From the NCBI GenBank assembly GCA_036874045.1, contig CM072341.1, positions 18,364,501 to 18,428,500 of the forward strand: 64,000 nt of DNA. Reading direction: 5' to 3'. Below are positions 49,801 to 61,892 of the stretch, one piece after another. The notes below the pieces were generated by a model, which saw only the letters and a list, made by a program, of their open reading frames with translations, was not told the DNA's origin and searched no databases. This stretch comes from Cymodocea nodosa (lineage: Eukaryota > Streptophyta > Magnoliopsida > Alismatales > Cymodoceaceae). Made by a program: the position numbers and the translations under genes. Numbering within the stretch: position 1 is the first letter of the stretch; each line of letters begins with the position of its first letter.

Positions 49801-52800
49801 AGCTTGTTTATTGAAACAAATTGCAAGTTAGATAATTCATCACCAAAAACCATGTTCTGTCAATTCATATATCATGCCAAAATTAGGTTGAGTTTGCCAA
49901 CACAACAGAGTAGGCACTGAAGTCATCATATACTCCACATCTGTTGAAAACCTTTCAAAAATGCTATGATTGAGGATTTTGTATCAATCTAGAAGTTTCA
50001 GAATGGCATTTGAAGATAAAGATTTTGCCCATAAGGAGTAAGGATTAACTCTTATTAAGGACTAAGCTTCATCCAAGAAGATAAAGGAGAAAACATGATA
50101 CAATTACATGAGACAAAAGAAAGGTCACAAAAGAAGTGCAGCTTAGTCAAGTTGGAAACTGTTAAAATGGAAGAATATGGACACTCAAGCACATACTCTA
50201 GATGGGACAGGTCAATTCTGAAGAATGTAGCATTCTTATCCCGCAGATGGTCCAGCATCCAGCATGTATTGCTAGCAGGAGCCAAAGTTTGGCAGCAGTA
50301 TAAGCTTGCCTGTCACCAGTCTAGAGATCTCTTCCCAGAATGGCAATTGCATTTTCACCAAAAGGCCTCCCAAGACAACCAATGGTATCAAAAATCTAAA
50401 CATTGCTGCAGATCTCACAGGAAAATAATAGATGCCTGTTGTCCTTTTCATTTGAACCACATAAAGGACATCCTCAACTACTATAAACCTACCGTGGTTC
50501 TTCTTGGTAAGAAGCTTCCCAGCAAGGAGCAACCACATGAAAGCACAGAACTCGAGTGGTGCTTTGCATCTCCAGACCACCTTGAAAAAGAATAGGGCCA
50601 TATGAAGATGTATGCAGGAAGGGGAAGCAATTCTTCACGGAGAAGGTGCCACTAGCATTGAGACACCATATGGGAAAATAATTCTCATTTTTAGGGCCTC
50701 TAGAAGGCAAAATTTTCAACAAATAAACCTCCTAGGACATTTCATCTTTGATGGTCGTCCTGATTCCTTGACCACTCAATCTTTCCTACAACCCCTTTCA
50801 AAAACCAACAACTTGGGGTCATAGCAATTGCAAAATTGAGGGAAACAGTCACAAAATGCCTCCTCATCAATCTGTTATACATCTGTCCCTTCCAAATCGA
50901 TGTTCTAGTTTATGTTGAAAATAATGTTGGAATAGAACAAATCATGAGTAAATAAGGTGGCTTTCCAAAATATTAAGTTAAGGATTTAAAATTGGCTGAG
51001 CATATTTTTCCTCCCCGGAGAGCCCAGATTTACCGCTATTCACATTCACCCAAAGTGCATTACAATGGTCTATGCCTAGCACCCACACCACTTGTACAGG
51101 TTTACAGATTTCATTTCAGAGCACTAAATAGGACTTGTAATTGTCTCCAGCAGACCCTTGCCAAAGGAATCACCAAAAGACTTGATTCTTGCCCTGGAAC
51201 CTTGATCACATCAGCAGACAGTTTAATAACTGTCATGCAAAGAAGACACCGAGAACATTATGAAGAAGAATGATTCTCCTGCCCAAGCCATGATGCTTAG
51301 CTTTGGCACCTAGGACTCTCCAATTGATTGCACGAGGCTACCTCACAGAAAGGTGGTAAACCTAGATATTCGATATACTTGTTTTTAGTTGTTAAAGATT
51401 CCAGATACCTAAAACTCTCACACTTGAGAAATATCTCATTACTATTTTTAGCATAATCCTAATCATAGCTTAAAACAAATCCTACACTTATATTGGTAAT
51501 TCATTGATGATAATAGATCGTGGGTGTCATAAAATGCAAGGCAATTTTGACATCCAAATTGGAAAAAACAAGAATATAATGAAACTATGTTTTACATTTA
51601 TGGTGATGGCAGAAGAAAAGGTCTAATAATACATTTCAAGAAGAAAAATTAAACATAATTCATTCCTGAAAAGAATTATCATTTGAAGCAAAATCAATGC
51701 AACATATATTTTCAGCCAGACACTAAGAACAGATGCTCCATTAATGGAAAAACAAGAAGTTGAAGAATCGGAAGCAGATAATGATGTAAAAAAACTAAAG
51801 AAATGTACAGTGATTTCTCATTTTAAATCAAATCTTACATGCTTCGTTTCTTTCATAAAAACACAAGCTGCAAGAAAGTGCTAAAAAAAGAAATGCTAAA
51901 TTTTCTATTGTCACTTCTCAAGATATTAACAAATTAATGAGAAATGTAGAACATTAAAAGTTTTACAAGGAAACCTAGACTATCTTCTTAAAAGCCTTGA
52001 CACTTTCAATTTTCAATTCTTAAAATATTAAAAATATATATAATCAAAACATTAGCAAGAGAAATGGGATATTAAATCCTATAAAGAAACATACAATACC
52101 TTCTCAACGGCCTTGACATTTTTACGCCATTTCCTTCCCTTGGAACCACTCCTCTCCTCTTGATGAAGTGCATCTGCTGCTTTCTTCAACTCCTTCGCTT
52201 TTTTCACCAATTCAGTTGCCTCCTGTATCAATCCAATTAACAATTTTAAATGGTAGTAGCCTTTCTATGTGTAACCAAAAAAAGTAATGCAACATGGAAC
52301 ATGCCATACCTTTATATATTTTGCACGAGTTATGACAGCCTTTGGACGCCGAATAAATGAAAATATAAGCCCCAATGGGAGGCAAAAAATGCCAACACCA
52401 CCAAATATCTGATTTATGAAGCATTAAAGTTAAAACAGGAATAACTATGTTTATATATGTAGCTGGGGCAGATATAAGATATAAAAAACTGACGACAAAT
52501 AAAAAAGTTTAATTAAAATGTTTTCACAGAGATTTACACAATAAAACAAAAAGATCATTCATAGGAATGGCAAAACATAAGCATCTGATGGTTGAAAACT
52601 TATTCAAGAAATTCAAACTTAAAAGACAATAAAACAAAATATAAATGGTATTCAATAGAAAATGTGAAAGACATGGCATAAGCTCCAATTATAAGAATAA
52701 TTAATGTCGCATGATATATAAATGAAAAACTAAGGATTACTTCAAATAGGTGATATATTGTTACAAAACACTTTTTTGAAAGAGAAGGTAGGATGCTTTT

Positions 52801-55800
52801 CATTAATAATTAATATAAAAAGCTTCAAAGGATTAGATTTAAACACGTACAGAAAAGAGTACTGATCCAACAACTGTGGCAAGAGCAACCACATATTCTG
52901 GAAAGGTAGTCCGCATCGTCCATGTTTTTTCTGAACTTGGGCTTGCTGAAGATGCAGCACACTAGAAAAAAAATTGAGTGAAATTAAGAAAAAAAGATGA
53001 GGACTTGGATATTTAAAAGATGTGCTATAAGAAAATAAAAGCACAGTTGGTAGCAAAACAACAAAAGAAGCAAGTTGAAGATTGACTTCAATTAATGGAA
53101 ACAGATTAGAAAAAGTCCAGACGTGGTCTATCTTCAGAGTGAAGCCAAAAAATACTTTTTCTCTGTAATCAAAGGAGAATGTTATTTTAAAAAGAGAGGG
53201 CCACACTGGACCAAAAAACGCCAGTATGATACAAAACATATTTTTGGCATTATTCAAGATTCTTGACAATAAATTCCTATAGCTGTGGACCCATGACATT
53301 TTTAGAGGAGAAAGACACTTAAACTAGGATTTTTTATTTCCATGCCATCAAAAAATTTGGCAATTACTTGAATGTGATTTAAAAGTTCATATTTACATGT
53401 CATTGTAAAAATCTTTGTTTTACTCTGATCTCTATCATTATATTAATCATAATTAATTTATCAACTGTAGTATACAAATAAATCCGTATTTAACAAATTT
53501 TATGTTCGTTTATAAATGATATTTAACCATGGAAATATTCTAGTAAGATTCATAAATTTTTAATAGCATGTAAGTAAATATATATTTTTGGATGACATGT
53601 AAGTAAATCCAATAAACTAATATAGTAGCCTCAAATAGCTCTTGAAATGCAAACTGTGTTGCAAAAATCCAATTAAGAATCAGGTTCATAAAATCCAAAA
53701 CATTTGCAGGACTGCAACTTTGTTGAGATAGTTTGACAAATCTTACAATGTTCACAATAACCCCCACCCCCCCTAAAATGCCAGAACATCTGAGTTGGCA
53801 TATTTTGCATCACTAGTGCTACAACCATGCAACCAGAAATTTGTGCTTTTTTTCGTTCAATCAAGTCTCACATGATCCAAGCAAACCAACCACAAATCCA
53901 CAATGCCCGATTACAGCTTATAAAAGCATTTTCTGCCGTGACTTGTATGGTTTACTTACAGCAAAATAACAATGAAATAGCATAATTACTAAAACAAAAG
54001 CCAACAGGCCAACAGGGTTAACTGGAAATTTGAACATGCAAGAATAATGACACAAACTATACCTGCTTTGTTCTTGAGCCTATACAAGGCTGGATGGATG
54101 AAGTTTTCCAAGTTCTTGGAAAATCACCAACAGTTGAAGACAGATGCCTGACTGTGAAATCCACCTTTCCAGCAAATACTGAGACCAGGTCATCATGAGC
54201 AGGCACATTTTCAAATTTTAAGGTCAATATTCACGATAAACAATCTATAATAATAGGTAGAAAATGACTCAACCAACTGTTGCCATGTAACAGCATTTAC
54301 AACAGTAGTAGCATGATTTTTTCTGTTTAAATAATATTACAGCAGTGAAGTAGAAATTTATTCTATTAGTGCCTTATCCACATTAATAGTTTGCAATCAA
54401 TGTTTCAACAATAGAAGAAATGGTTGTTTTAACATCATTTAGACAACAGGGAAAATAGATGCAAAAAAAAAAAACATTTTTTCTCATTTTTGGCCATTTA
54501 AATGATCTTTTCTCTAGCAAAAAACTGTGAAATGGAATACATATGGGGAGAAACGAACCATAAATGGGTCAATTGTTTATAAGAAAATTTTAAATGTATC
54601 GTTTATTGACTTGTTATTGGCATGATTTTGTTATTTAGATTTTTTGAAAAAGCATTATCAGAGATTTACTTTACCGTTTAATACTTATTTTCCTAAATAT
54701 TTTATTTTATTTTTCAATTTAGTAATAGTTGGGGCAAGTTTTGCTATTAAAAGGATATTAACTATAATTATTTTAGAAGAATTAGTAGTTTAGAGGTAAA
54801 AGAAACTATCAAGAAAATAAAATGTTGGAAGATTATTGAATTAGATGGTATTTGTATTGAAGTGTTGAAGTATATGGATGAAGTACAAATTAAGTGGCTA
54901 ACTAAGCCTTATAATATAATTTTAAAGACAAAGATGTCATATAAATGGAGAAAGAGTTTTGTATAAAAACCTTCTGAAGTGTTATGTAATAAGAGGATAT
55001 CCTTAAAATTAAAAGGAAATTCTATAAAACTGTTATTCACTCAACTATACTTTATAGTTCAAAATACTAAATTGTAAAAGATTTTAATTAATGTAAAAGA
55101 AACTAAAAGAAGTAGAAAAGTTCTAAAATTACTTAGATAGGAACTGTAAAAAAAAGATTTAAATTTATGTAAAGATTTGACTATATAGAAAAAGGGATTA
55201 GTGTGGCTAACTCCACATGGTAGGATTATGATATGGACTGTTGTTATTGCTATTATATTTTTAATAATAGGGTTGTATTTGTCATAAAAGAATCTCCAAC
55301 CATACCATTTTTTTATGGTTACTTACTTTTTGCTATAATAAAGTGCCAAATTAACCATCTTACAACAGCATCCACCATTATTCCCTAAAAAAGTCACATT
55401 AAAGAATCTCAAGTCTCTAAAACCAACTTCATCCTTCTTTTTCACTTCTTTTAAATTGAGTTTGCATATAGCAAGGACAAAATAACATTTTACTAAAGGA
55501 AATATGCTCATGAACTCTAAAGGTCTATTTGTGCATGTTTCCCGTCGGAAAATGATTGAAATTATGAGAAATGAAAATGACAGAACATGATGAAAAATAT
55601 AAGGTTGTTTGTGCACAAATGGGAAATGATGAAGAATAATGTGTTTGTGCAGTTGTAAGAAATGATAGGAAATGCATTATTTATAATTTTTAAAATATTA
55701 AATAAAAATTACTACCAACTTGAAAAGTAATATTTTAAATAATATAATATATATTAATAATTTATTAAATAAAGATATTTATACCTTACTACTTTATTAA

Positions 55801-58800
55801 ATAATTTTAATAAATATTATTTAATAAAAGTAATTTATTAAATTACTACTTTAGATATTTATATCTTAAATTCAAAATATTTTAATTTTAGATATTTATA
55901 TTTTATATTCAAAATATTTCAATCTTTTTATTTTAAATATTTATGTTTTCTATCTAAAATAATTTGATTTTTAGATATTTATATTTTCTATACGATTTAT
56001 ATTTCCTCCCCTTTTCTTTTCTTTCTCTTGGTTCTTTTTTCTTTTGTTTTTATTTTTCCTCCCCTTTTCTTTTCTTTTCTTTCTCTTTGTTCTTTTTTCT
56101 TTTGTTTTTTTCTCTTGTTTTTATTTTTTCACCGCCAATTCATCTTCTTCAACACTAGCGGAGCTTTGTCAACTACTACTACAATCGCACTACCACCCAA
56201 CAACCAGTTGGGGTCAAGAGGCTGATCACCACAACACCACTTGAAAATGGTTTCAAACTAATGCTCAAAAATGTTAGGACTTAGGGCGATGAGGCTTGCT
56301 ATAATGAGTTTTAATCAACAACGTTTGGGGGAACAACAATTATGGCGACAATGACAACCAAACGAACAAACATAAGTGATCACAGCTAAATAGACGAATG
56401 CAAACGACGACAATGGCGACAATGCAGGCAACCAAATGGGCAAACAGGCAAGAGAGTGCAAGGGGTTTCGCAAGTCAAGAAAAATGGGGTTTCCAAGCGA
56501 AGACAGTAGCAACAAGGCTTGTGGCAACAAAGACAATGGCAGTGACAACAACGATCAAACGAACAAGACAAATGCAAGGAGAGAAACGCACAAAGGATCG
56601 TGAATTGAGGCGCAAGACAAACGCCTTTTACGATCATTGTAGAGGGGGAGAGGGGGGAAAAAAATTGTTTCTTATTTATACACTAAAAAGGGGGGAAAAC
56701 GATTTCCACCCATTTCCAAAAAGCACAAACAAGGGTACTTATGGGAAATGGGAGGAAATTTCTTCATTTCCCTCCATGTCATGTCATGTTACTCTCAATT
56801 AAGGAATGTAATTGAACGTACGTTTGGAGTGATCAAACATCGATTTGCTATTTTACGAAGTTACATGCCATATCCATTCCAAACACAAGTTAAAATTGTA
56901 TTAACATGTTTTCTTGTACACAATTTCATTAGAAGAGCAGATCGAGAAGACTTACTTCAAGATCTAGCAGAGGAATTAGTCGAAATAAATGTTGATACGT
57001 CTGAGAAAATTGCTGATAATGTTGTTGAAGAAAGTATAAGTTCTAGTAATATGAGTACAGAACAAAGAAAAAGAATAGCTAATAGAAAACAAGATCATAT
57101 TATGTATTCCATGTGGGAAAGGAATTGAAATGTTGTTTGTTGAACATGATGTAATAAATTATGTTTGTGATGAAAAATTTATAGCTGGATAAAATAATTA
57201 TGTACTATATTATATGATATTATATTATATTACTTAATATAATTAATATATATTCTATTATTTAAAATATTACTTTAAAGTTGTACTATTATTTACTCCA
57301 TCAAAAAATTATTACAAAAAATTATTTGAAGTATGTAAAATCTCCAAAAAATTTCTTGTCATTTCCAATTGTTTCATTTCCTATTTTGCACAAACATGTC
57401 AAACTTTCTTATCATTTCTTGTTATTTCTCGACCTGCACAAACACATAAACTTTCTTATCATCTCCTATCATTTCTCAACTTTTCCAATTCCTAATATTT
57501 CTAGTAATTCATGTCATTTCCTTTCCCAATGGGAATCGTGCACAAACACCCCCCTAAGGATACAAGTAGGGTGTAAGCTAGAAAGTCATCTATTGATCAA
57601 AATCCAACTTCCAATGAGATAAAAGAGTAACTTGAGCACTTCAACTCCAAAGATATTAGTAAACCTAGATATTATTTTAGGATTGAGTTTTGCACATAGC
57701 AAAGATTAAATAACCTTGTACCAAGAAAGTGTGCTCTTGATCTCCTCAAGGAGACAAGTTTTCTTAAGTGTATGCTAAATTATGCTCTTAATCTCCTTAA
57801 GGAGGTAGGTCTTCTTGGTTGTAGCTTGTAAGCCAAAAAGTACACCTATTGATTAAAATCCAACTTTTTTAGAAAAAAGTATGATAGCTTTTATTATATC
57901 AAAAAAGACTCACACAAAAGAAGAAAAAGACTAATCAAGATGATTGAGCCAACAAAATACACCAAGAAAGCAAAAAGACCCTCTTATAAGCAAAGGAGCC
58001 CCATCACATGCTTTGCAACATCTTAAGTAGTGTAACTCTCCCCTTTGAACACAAAGTTGTTCCCTTTAAGTCAAAGGCCCACCATGTCAAATGGATTAAC
58101 AATAGGATCCTATGCTTCATAATTAAAACCCTAAATTGTACACACCACAACTCTATAGAGCTCCCTTCCATCCAAGTTATTTGATGAAGAGTCTACCATA
58201 AGAGAATTGATAAAGGTGCTAGACTGACACTTGGTGCAAAGGAACAATAAGATTGTGATAAACTTATTGATACAATGGAAGAACCCTCACTTAAAAAGGT
58301 ATCTTGGATATTATATCACACATTTCAAAAACTCTACACACCTTCAACCTTGAGGACAAGATTGACCTTCAAAGGGATGGCATTCTGCACATGAACCAAT
58401 TGAAGGCATATGCACAAGAGTCACCCAAGGACCACCTAGTGTAGTGGAAACCTTAATAAACATCATAGAAGATCAAACCTTTATCCCCATCTCCTATGCA
58501 TAGAACATTGAACGCAACATGTACTTGATGGTCATTAATACTTTTCCTTATAAGTAATGAATCAATATTTTACTTTGTCTAACGTTTTTTGCACTAACAA
58601 AATATTAAACCTTATATAATTTAATCTTTATGATTATTGTGAATCCTACTTTTCATGAGAACTAAGCATATTAAAGTAGATTGTCACTACATAAGAGATT
58701 TGGTGTCATTTGATTATGATAGTACCCTTTAAACTCAATCCTCAAAGCAATCAATGAACAATCCTTATAGCAATTAGTGAACATCTTCACAAAGAGATTA

Positions 58801-61800
58801 AGTGTTCAAGTCTTAGTCTATATAACAAGTCAAATGTTTTTTTATATATTTGCTCCAACTTAAGGAAAAGTAGTAATGTTGTAAATGTCTGTATTAATGG
58901 GTACATGGATCCTATTATCATTTGAGCCACTATGTATAAGTACTCTCCTAGACCTAATCAATGTTTGTGGGCTCTTTCCAACACAACACACTACATATTA
59001 TTATTTCAACAAGTCACAACCCTTGTTCCAATTCTCATTCCACATTCCAACTTAGTTCTACATACTTGCCCTCAACCCAAGCCACTAGTGGCACATTAAG
59101 AATCAAGACTAAGATTCTTTGAAGGGTCCAGAATTTTCATAAGGCCTCATTACCAAAGACAGACCAGCTAGGAGTTCTACACCAACCTCGTCACCAAACA
59201 TGAATGTAAGGTTCAACAAAGGTCTAAAGGATTCCTCTTTTGAAAAGAAATGTCCAAAGGATTCTAGAATTGAGCTTGGCCCATTTAATGTGAGGTTTTC
59301 AAAAAGGGCAGTTGTTAAGACTACCTGACTCTCCAATTGATGACTCTCCAATTGACAAGGACCGATTGTGTATTTGTGTGTCTTTAAAGAGAAACATGCT
59401 AGCTTTCATCCTAAAGGCTCCACATTTGAAATTTCTCCAATACTAGAATGTTGAACCTTTTCCATCACAATATCTTTTATCCATTGCCACCATAGACATT
59501 GAGCCACTAGTTGGGTGTCATCTAGGCACCCAAGTGGTCTTCTACACCACTCAGGACCTGGGCAGCAATAAGGTCGGAGTTAGATGGATATGGGTGGATC
59601 TAGTTAAGGATCCAATAAAGATCCACCAATGAGGCGCCGTATATAAAGGGTTGTTAAGGTTTTTAAACTATAAAAGAGTCAAAAAAACCCTAGGAATCTT
59701 CTCCTCCATCTCTCCTGTCCAATAGTTGAAGCATCCACTTCTAACACTTCAACAACCCTTTTGACCAGAAATCATTGACAACAAGATTCCAATAGCCTTC
59801 CCAACACCTTCCAACAACAATTCAAATAACCTTCCAACAGCTCTCCAAAGGCTTTAACAGGCTTCTGGAGGCTCTAGTGGGATTCTAGCAACCTTCCACC
59901 TATCTCTCTTGAAGCTAAGCACACACAAATATATAACCTACAAAAAAAATTAAAAATAAATAGGAGTGCCTAGGCAAGCACCTAGGTGTTGGGCATTCCA
60001 TGCAACCTAAGCTATTGCCTAGTTGCCTTGCTACCTTAACCACATTGATTCCCACATTTTGTCCTTTTCTATGTCTCTCTCCTCCCATTCTCAAAAATAT
60101 TTTGAAGTTGTTGTTTGTAATGTTTATGACTCATTTTTTGAAAAGAAGCAAAAATTCTTATCAAATAAGAATAATCAAAGTGCGATTGTTGTTATTCACC
60201 AGAAAAATCTATGGCAAATCATCTCTTTCCACCCATGGTTGTCACAATTTCTTAGGCAGACACAACTAGGGTCTCATTCTTTAATGACATTTGTCATTGA
60301 AAAAGCTTCAAAGCCCAGAAATACATGAATGGGTAGACCTTAAGAACACCAAACTGCACAAACCTCCACTGCCTCCAATTATTGTTGAAAAAGTGTCAAT
60401 TTTGGAATTATCACTAATCTACTAAAGGTTCTAGCTAAGCATCTAAAAGTTTCCACATCCCACCAATCTAAGGGAACACCAATGAACTAAGCCTAGATAT
60501 CCTGGTCTAATGACTTTTCTAAGAGTACTATGGATTTGACCCTACTAACTTTTTAAGTCCTATGGTGTTTATGCATTAAACTCAGGAAAAATCATGTTAG
60601 GCCTTTTTTTTTTTCTATCAACTAAGTGCAATGTTTATATATGATTGTTCAATTTGAACTACCAACAAACTGCAGTATGGACCTTTTGCAAGCAGTTAAT
60701 TTGGAACTTGGTGTAGAGATGTGGTATGCATTGAACATTGTAATGTGTTAGTGGGTTGAGAGAAGTCTCTTGCTTGTGGATATAGAAACATAAAGTATGC
60801 TAAACATATATCAAAATTTTCAATTGTTCTATGCTTTTATTGTTACTGACAATTTGACACCACTGATCATGTGAGTATATAATTTGATAGTATCTAAATG
60901 ATAAATAACAAGGTGCACATCCTCTGTTCAAAATAATAGGAGGTGCTGAGGATATATGACAAATCATTTGGTTACTTAAGACAACAATACTAAAATGTCA
61001 AAACCTTAGATAGCTAGAATATAGGAATTGCATTAAGCTGCTTTCTCTACCATCCTGTAATTTTATGCAGTTTACAGTTATCTGTATATGGATTCTCGAC
61101 AATCAAGACCATCATATCCACTCCAATGTAACGACCACTTGCCAGTCGGCAAAAGGACATCTTAGCAACATTTGGATCTTGGTATGAGTGCTTTGCGCCT
61201 ATTGGATAAATATCCAGGACTGTAGATGTATAAAAACTAAGAGTGCTAAAAAAGTGCGACAAACTCACGATATAGAATGCCGAGGACGAGAGCACAAATA
61301 ATGGCGGTAGCCAAGACCCACATCAATGCACTCTTGATCCTTTTCCAGACGCTCCTACAGCCGCAGATAATCAAGAAAAAATGGCTAAGCTTCAGCATTC
61401 CCCTAAAAGCAAGCATCTTTCGCAACGACTACGCGTCAGCATATAACCAGATACAAACCGAAAATAAAATTTCTTTTAGAAAGAAAAATGCTGCAGACTT
61501 GCTAAACCTTTTGAATAAAAATAAAAAAAGGCATTTACTAACTTGTCCTGGTCGCCTTCGTAGTAGAACATCGCGAACGGGATTACAAAGAAAACCAGCA
61601 CGGCATCGGCAATGTACACCCCCAGCCACAGATCCTTCATCGGCAACGTGAGATCACACGCCCCGTTATAAAGAGCGTGCCTGCACGCCTGCCTGTTTGC
61701 CACGTCTGCCGGCAGCATGAGTATCGAGATCACCGCCACGGAGAGACCGAGAACTACAACGAACTTGGGGAAGTAGGCCTGGTTGACATCGTCCGGGTGC

Positions 61801-61892
61801 TGGTAGTTGACAAGGAGGTAGACATTGAAGAGGAGCACCAGGACGCAGACGACAACGGCGACGATGACCAGCGCTAGGTTGAAGTCTCCCAT
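37843..61892 (-). CDS. LIMR family protein (LMBR1-like multipass membrane protein)
   Basis: Fourteen exons in transcript order: 61892-61543, 61354-61269, 54178-54063, 52961-52851, 52408-52310, 52222-52100, 48001-47939, 47852-47788, 43037-42928, 42848-42734, 42649-42584, 39608-39498, 39365-39299, 37890-37843. All are GT-AG, all phases match, and the total is 1530 nt, 509 aa, the family length. The protein begins MGDFNLALVIVAVVV, has NYQHPDDVNQAYFPKFVV and YEGDQDK early, and ends KKKPSGRFQLTS. Many hydrophobic spans fit the nine-pass LMBR1 topology, with a charged coiled-coil-like loop (about 255-316, ATELVKKAKELKKAAD to EEMYPQGEK). Animal relatives are lipocalin-receptor-like; the plant role is not settled. 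Introns 2 (7.1 kb), 6 (4.1 kb), 8 (4.75 kb) and 11 (3.0 kb) hold most of the length and many transposons. The small exons (48-124 nt) and intact splice sites argue for a working gene. Confidence 0.95.
40010..40182. repeat. Polypyrimidine tract with internal duplication (LIMR intron 11)
   Basis: About 170 bp almost entirely C and T on the + strand. The phrase CCTTTCTTCCCCTCCTCTTTT appears at about 40083 and again at about 40118. On the transcribed strand this is a polypurine stretch. Confidence 0.8.
40325..40480 (-). repeat. 3' LTR of the Copia element
   Basis: 156 bp, direct repeat of 41667-41834. Shared words include ATACCCTAGATAGAGGAGG, GGTTAGGGAAGAGTACAATA and AACACCACAATTTCCA. It lacks an internal stretch of about a dozen bases that the other LTR has near 41783-41796, where ATCCTTAA...TGGATC is duplicated. 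Confidence 0.88.
41667..41834 (-). repeat. 5' LTR of the Copia element
   Basis: 168 bp with TGTG/CACA termini, next to the primer-binding site at 41655-41666. It carries a small internal duplication relative to the other LTR. Confidence 0.88.
42249..42420 (-). mobile_element. Possible second Copia remnant: primer-binding site plus LTR end
   Basis: The minus strand reads TGGTATCAGAG at 42259-42249, the standard initiator-Met tRNA primer site, directly preceded by GTATTCTAATA, which looks like an LTR 3' end. No partner LTR was found, so the extent to the right is a guess. The 1.5-kb Copia element may have landed inside this older one. Confidence 0.4.
43038..47787 (-). other. LIMR intron 8 (4.75 kb)
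   Basis: Contains a roughly 65-bp direct repeat (about 43179-43243 and 43974-44032; both have TTATCCTAA, then ATAATGAT, then TTTATTA and ATCATTTTACT) that fits two copies of one unknown element. 46930-47060 has GGTTAGTGGGTAAAGAG and an AAATTCAAATTC word that vaguely recall tRNA-derived boxes, too weak to call. No coding gene found. Confidence 0.5.
48165..48245 (+). mobile_element. RTE LINE 3' end fragment (LIMR intron 6)
   Basis: ACCCCACATGATGGGATTATG followed by GTTGTTG words matches the 3' end found in the longer RTE copy at 55200-55262 (CTCCACATGGTAGGATTATG, then TGTTGTTATTG). Only the tail is visible. Confidence 0.5.
50100..50725 (-). mobile_element. L1-type LINE fragment, zf-RVT region (LIMR intron 6)
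   Basis: The minus strand between 50722 and 50272 contains SGTFSVKNCFPFLH, then VVWRCKAPLEFCAFMWLLLA and GKLLTKKNHGRF in an overlapping frame. These match the region after the reverse transcriptase in plant L1 elements (SGxFSVKSxYxxL; IWKxKAPxKVKAFxWL; GKLLTxDNLxRR). The frame shifts between segments. Flanking sequence up to about 51290 and down to about 49100 may belong to the same element but could not be read as protein. Same strand as the host gene. Confidence 0.65.
54745..55262 (+). mobile_element. RTE-type LINE fragment with 3' end (LIMR intron 2)
   Basis: The + strand from about 54795 reads EVKETIKKIKCWKIIELDGI, then EVLKYMDEVQIKWLTKPYN and SYKWRKS. This matches the plant RTE reverse transcriptase block EVKEALKKMKxGKAxGPDGIPIEVWK ... 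WLTxLFN ... PxEWRxS. Stops follow. It ends with CTCCACATGGTAGGATTATG and TTGTTATTGC, the usual RTE tail. Most of the element upstream is missing, which is common for 5'-truncated LINEs. Antisense to the LIMR gene. Confidence 0.75.
56000..56130 (+). repeat. Duplicated pyrimidine-rich segment inside the Harbinger element
   Basis: A segment of about 52 bp beginning TTTCCTCCCCTTTTCTTTTC and containing GTTCTTTTTTCTTTTGTTTT occurs twice in a row (about 56001-56053 and 56054-56110) with few differences. Confidence 0.8.
56799..57128 (+). pseudogene. C-terminal fragment of a Harbinger (HARBI1/PIF-like) transposase
   Basis: The stretch LRNVIERTFGVIKHRFAIL, then FLVHNFIRR, is the end of the DDE_Tnp_4 nuclease domain. 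The conserved glutamate in NVIERTFG is the last of the DDE triad. A acidic tail and a final YSMWERN follow. The two upstream catalytic aspartates and the whole N-terminal part are absent. The frame is open upstream to 56748, but that part (GGNFFISLHVMSCYSQ) is not transposase-like. About 110 residues remain out of roughly 400, so it cannot be active by itself. Confidence 0.82.
57868..61268 (-). other. Rest of LIMR intron 2
   Basis: About 3.4 kb without a readable gene. 59580-59700 has a CCGTATATAAAGGG TATA-like word preceded by GGATCCACC-type repeats, which might be part of an LTR. CCTAGGCAAGCACCTAGGTG at about 59966 is a short imperfect palindrome. An overlapping pair of frames at 60000-60328 is not recognised. 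Confidence 0.4.

Larger units (their letters stand above)
55521..57554 (+). mobile_element. PIF/Harbinger DNA transposon, defective (LIMR intron 2)
   Basis: 2034 bp flanked by TAA at 55518-55520 and 57555-57557. The inverted ends match (AGGTCTATTTGTGCATG versus GGGGGGTGTTTGTGCACG). The motif GTTTGTGCA or its complement recurs near both ends (about 55529, 55609, 55643; 57391, 57433, 57531), like transposase-binding sites. Only the C-terminal part of a transposase remains (56799-57128). A further end-like sequence at about 56705-56735 (AAAAAGCACAAACAAGGG) suggests that a shorter non-autonomous copy is joined to, or nested in, a coding one. Confidence 0.8.
55456..57867. repeat. Two-copy host repeat split by the Harbinger insertion
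   Basis: Left copy: 55456-55520 (TTGAGTTTGCATATAGCAAGG to ATGCTCATGAACTCTAA) resumes after the element at 57558-57612 (GGATACAAGT... then AAAGTCATCTATTGATCAAA). Right copy: 57682-57867 (TTGAGTTTTGCACATAGCAA ... CTCCTCAAGGAGACAAGT ... CACCTATTGATTAAAATCCAA) is uninterrupted. The right copy shows the site before insertion. Confidence 0.75.
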
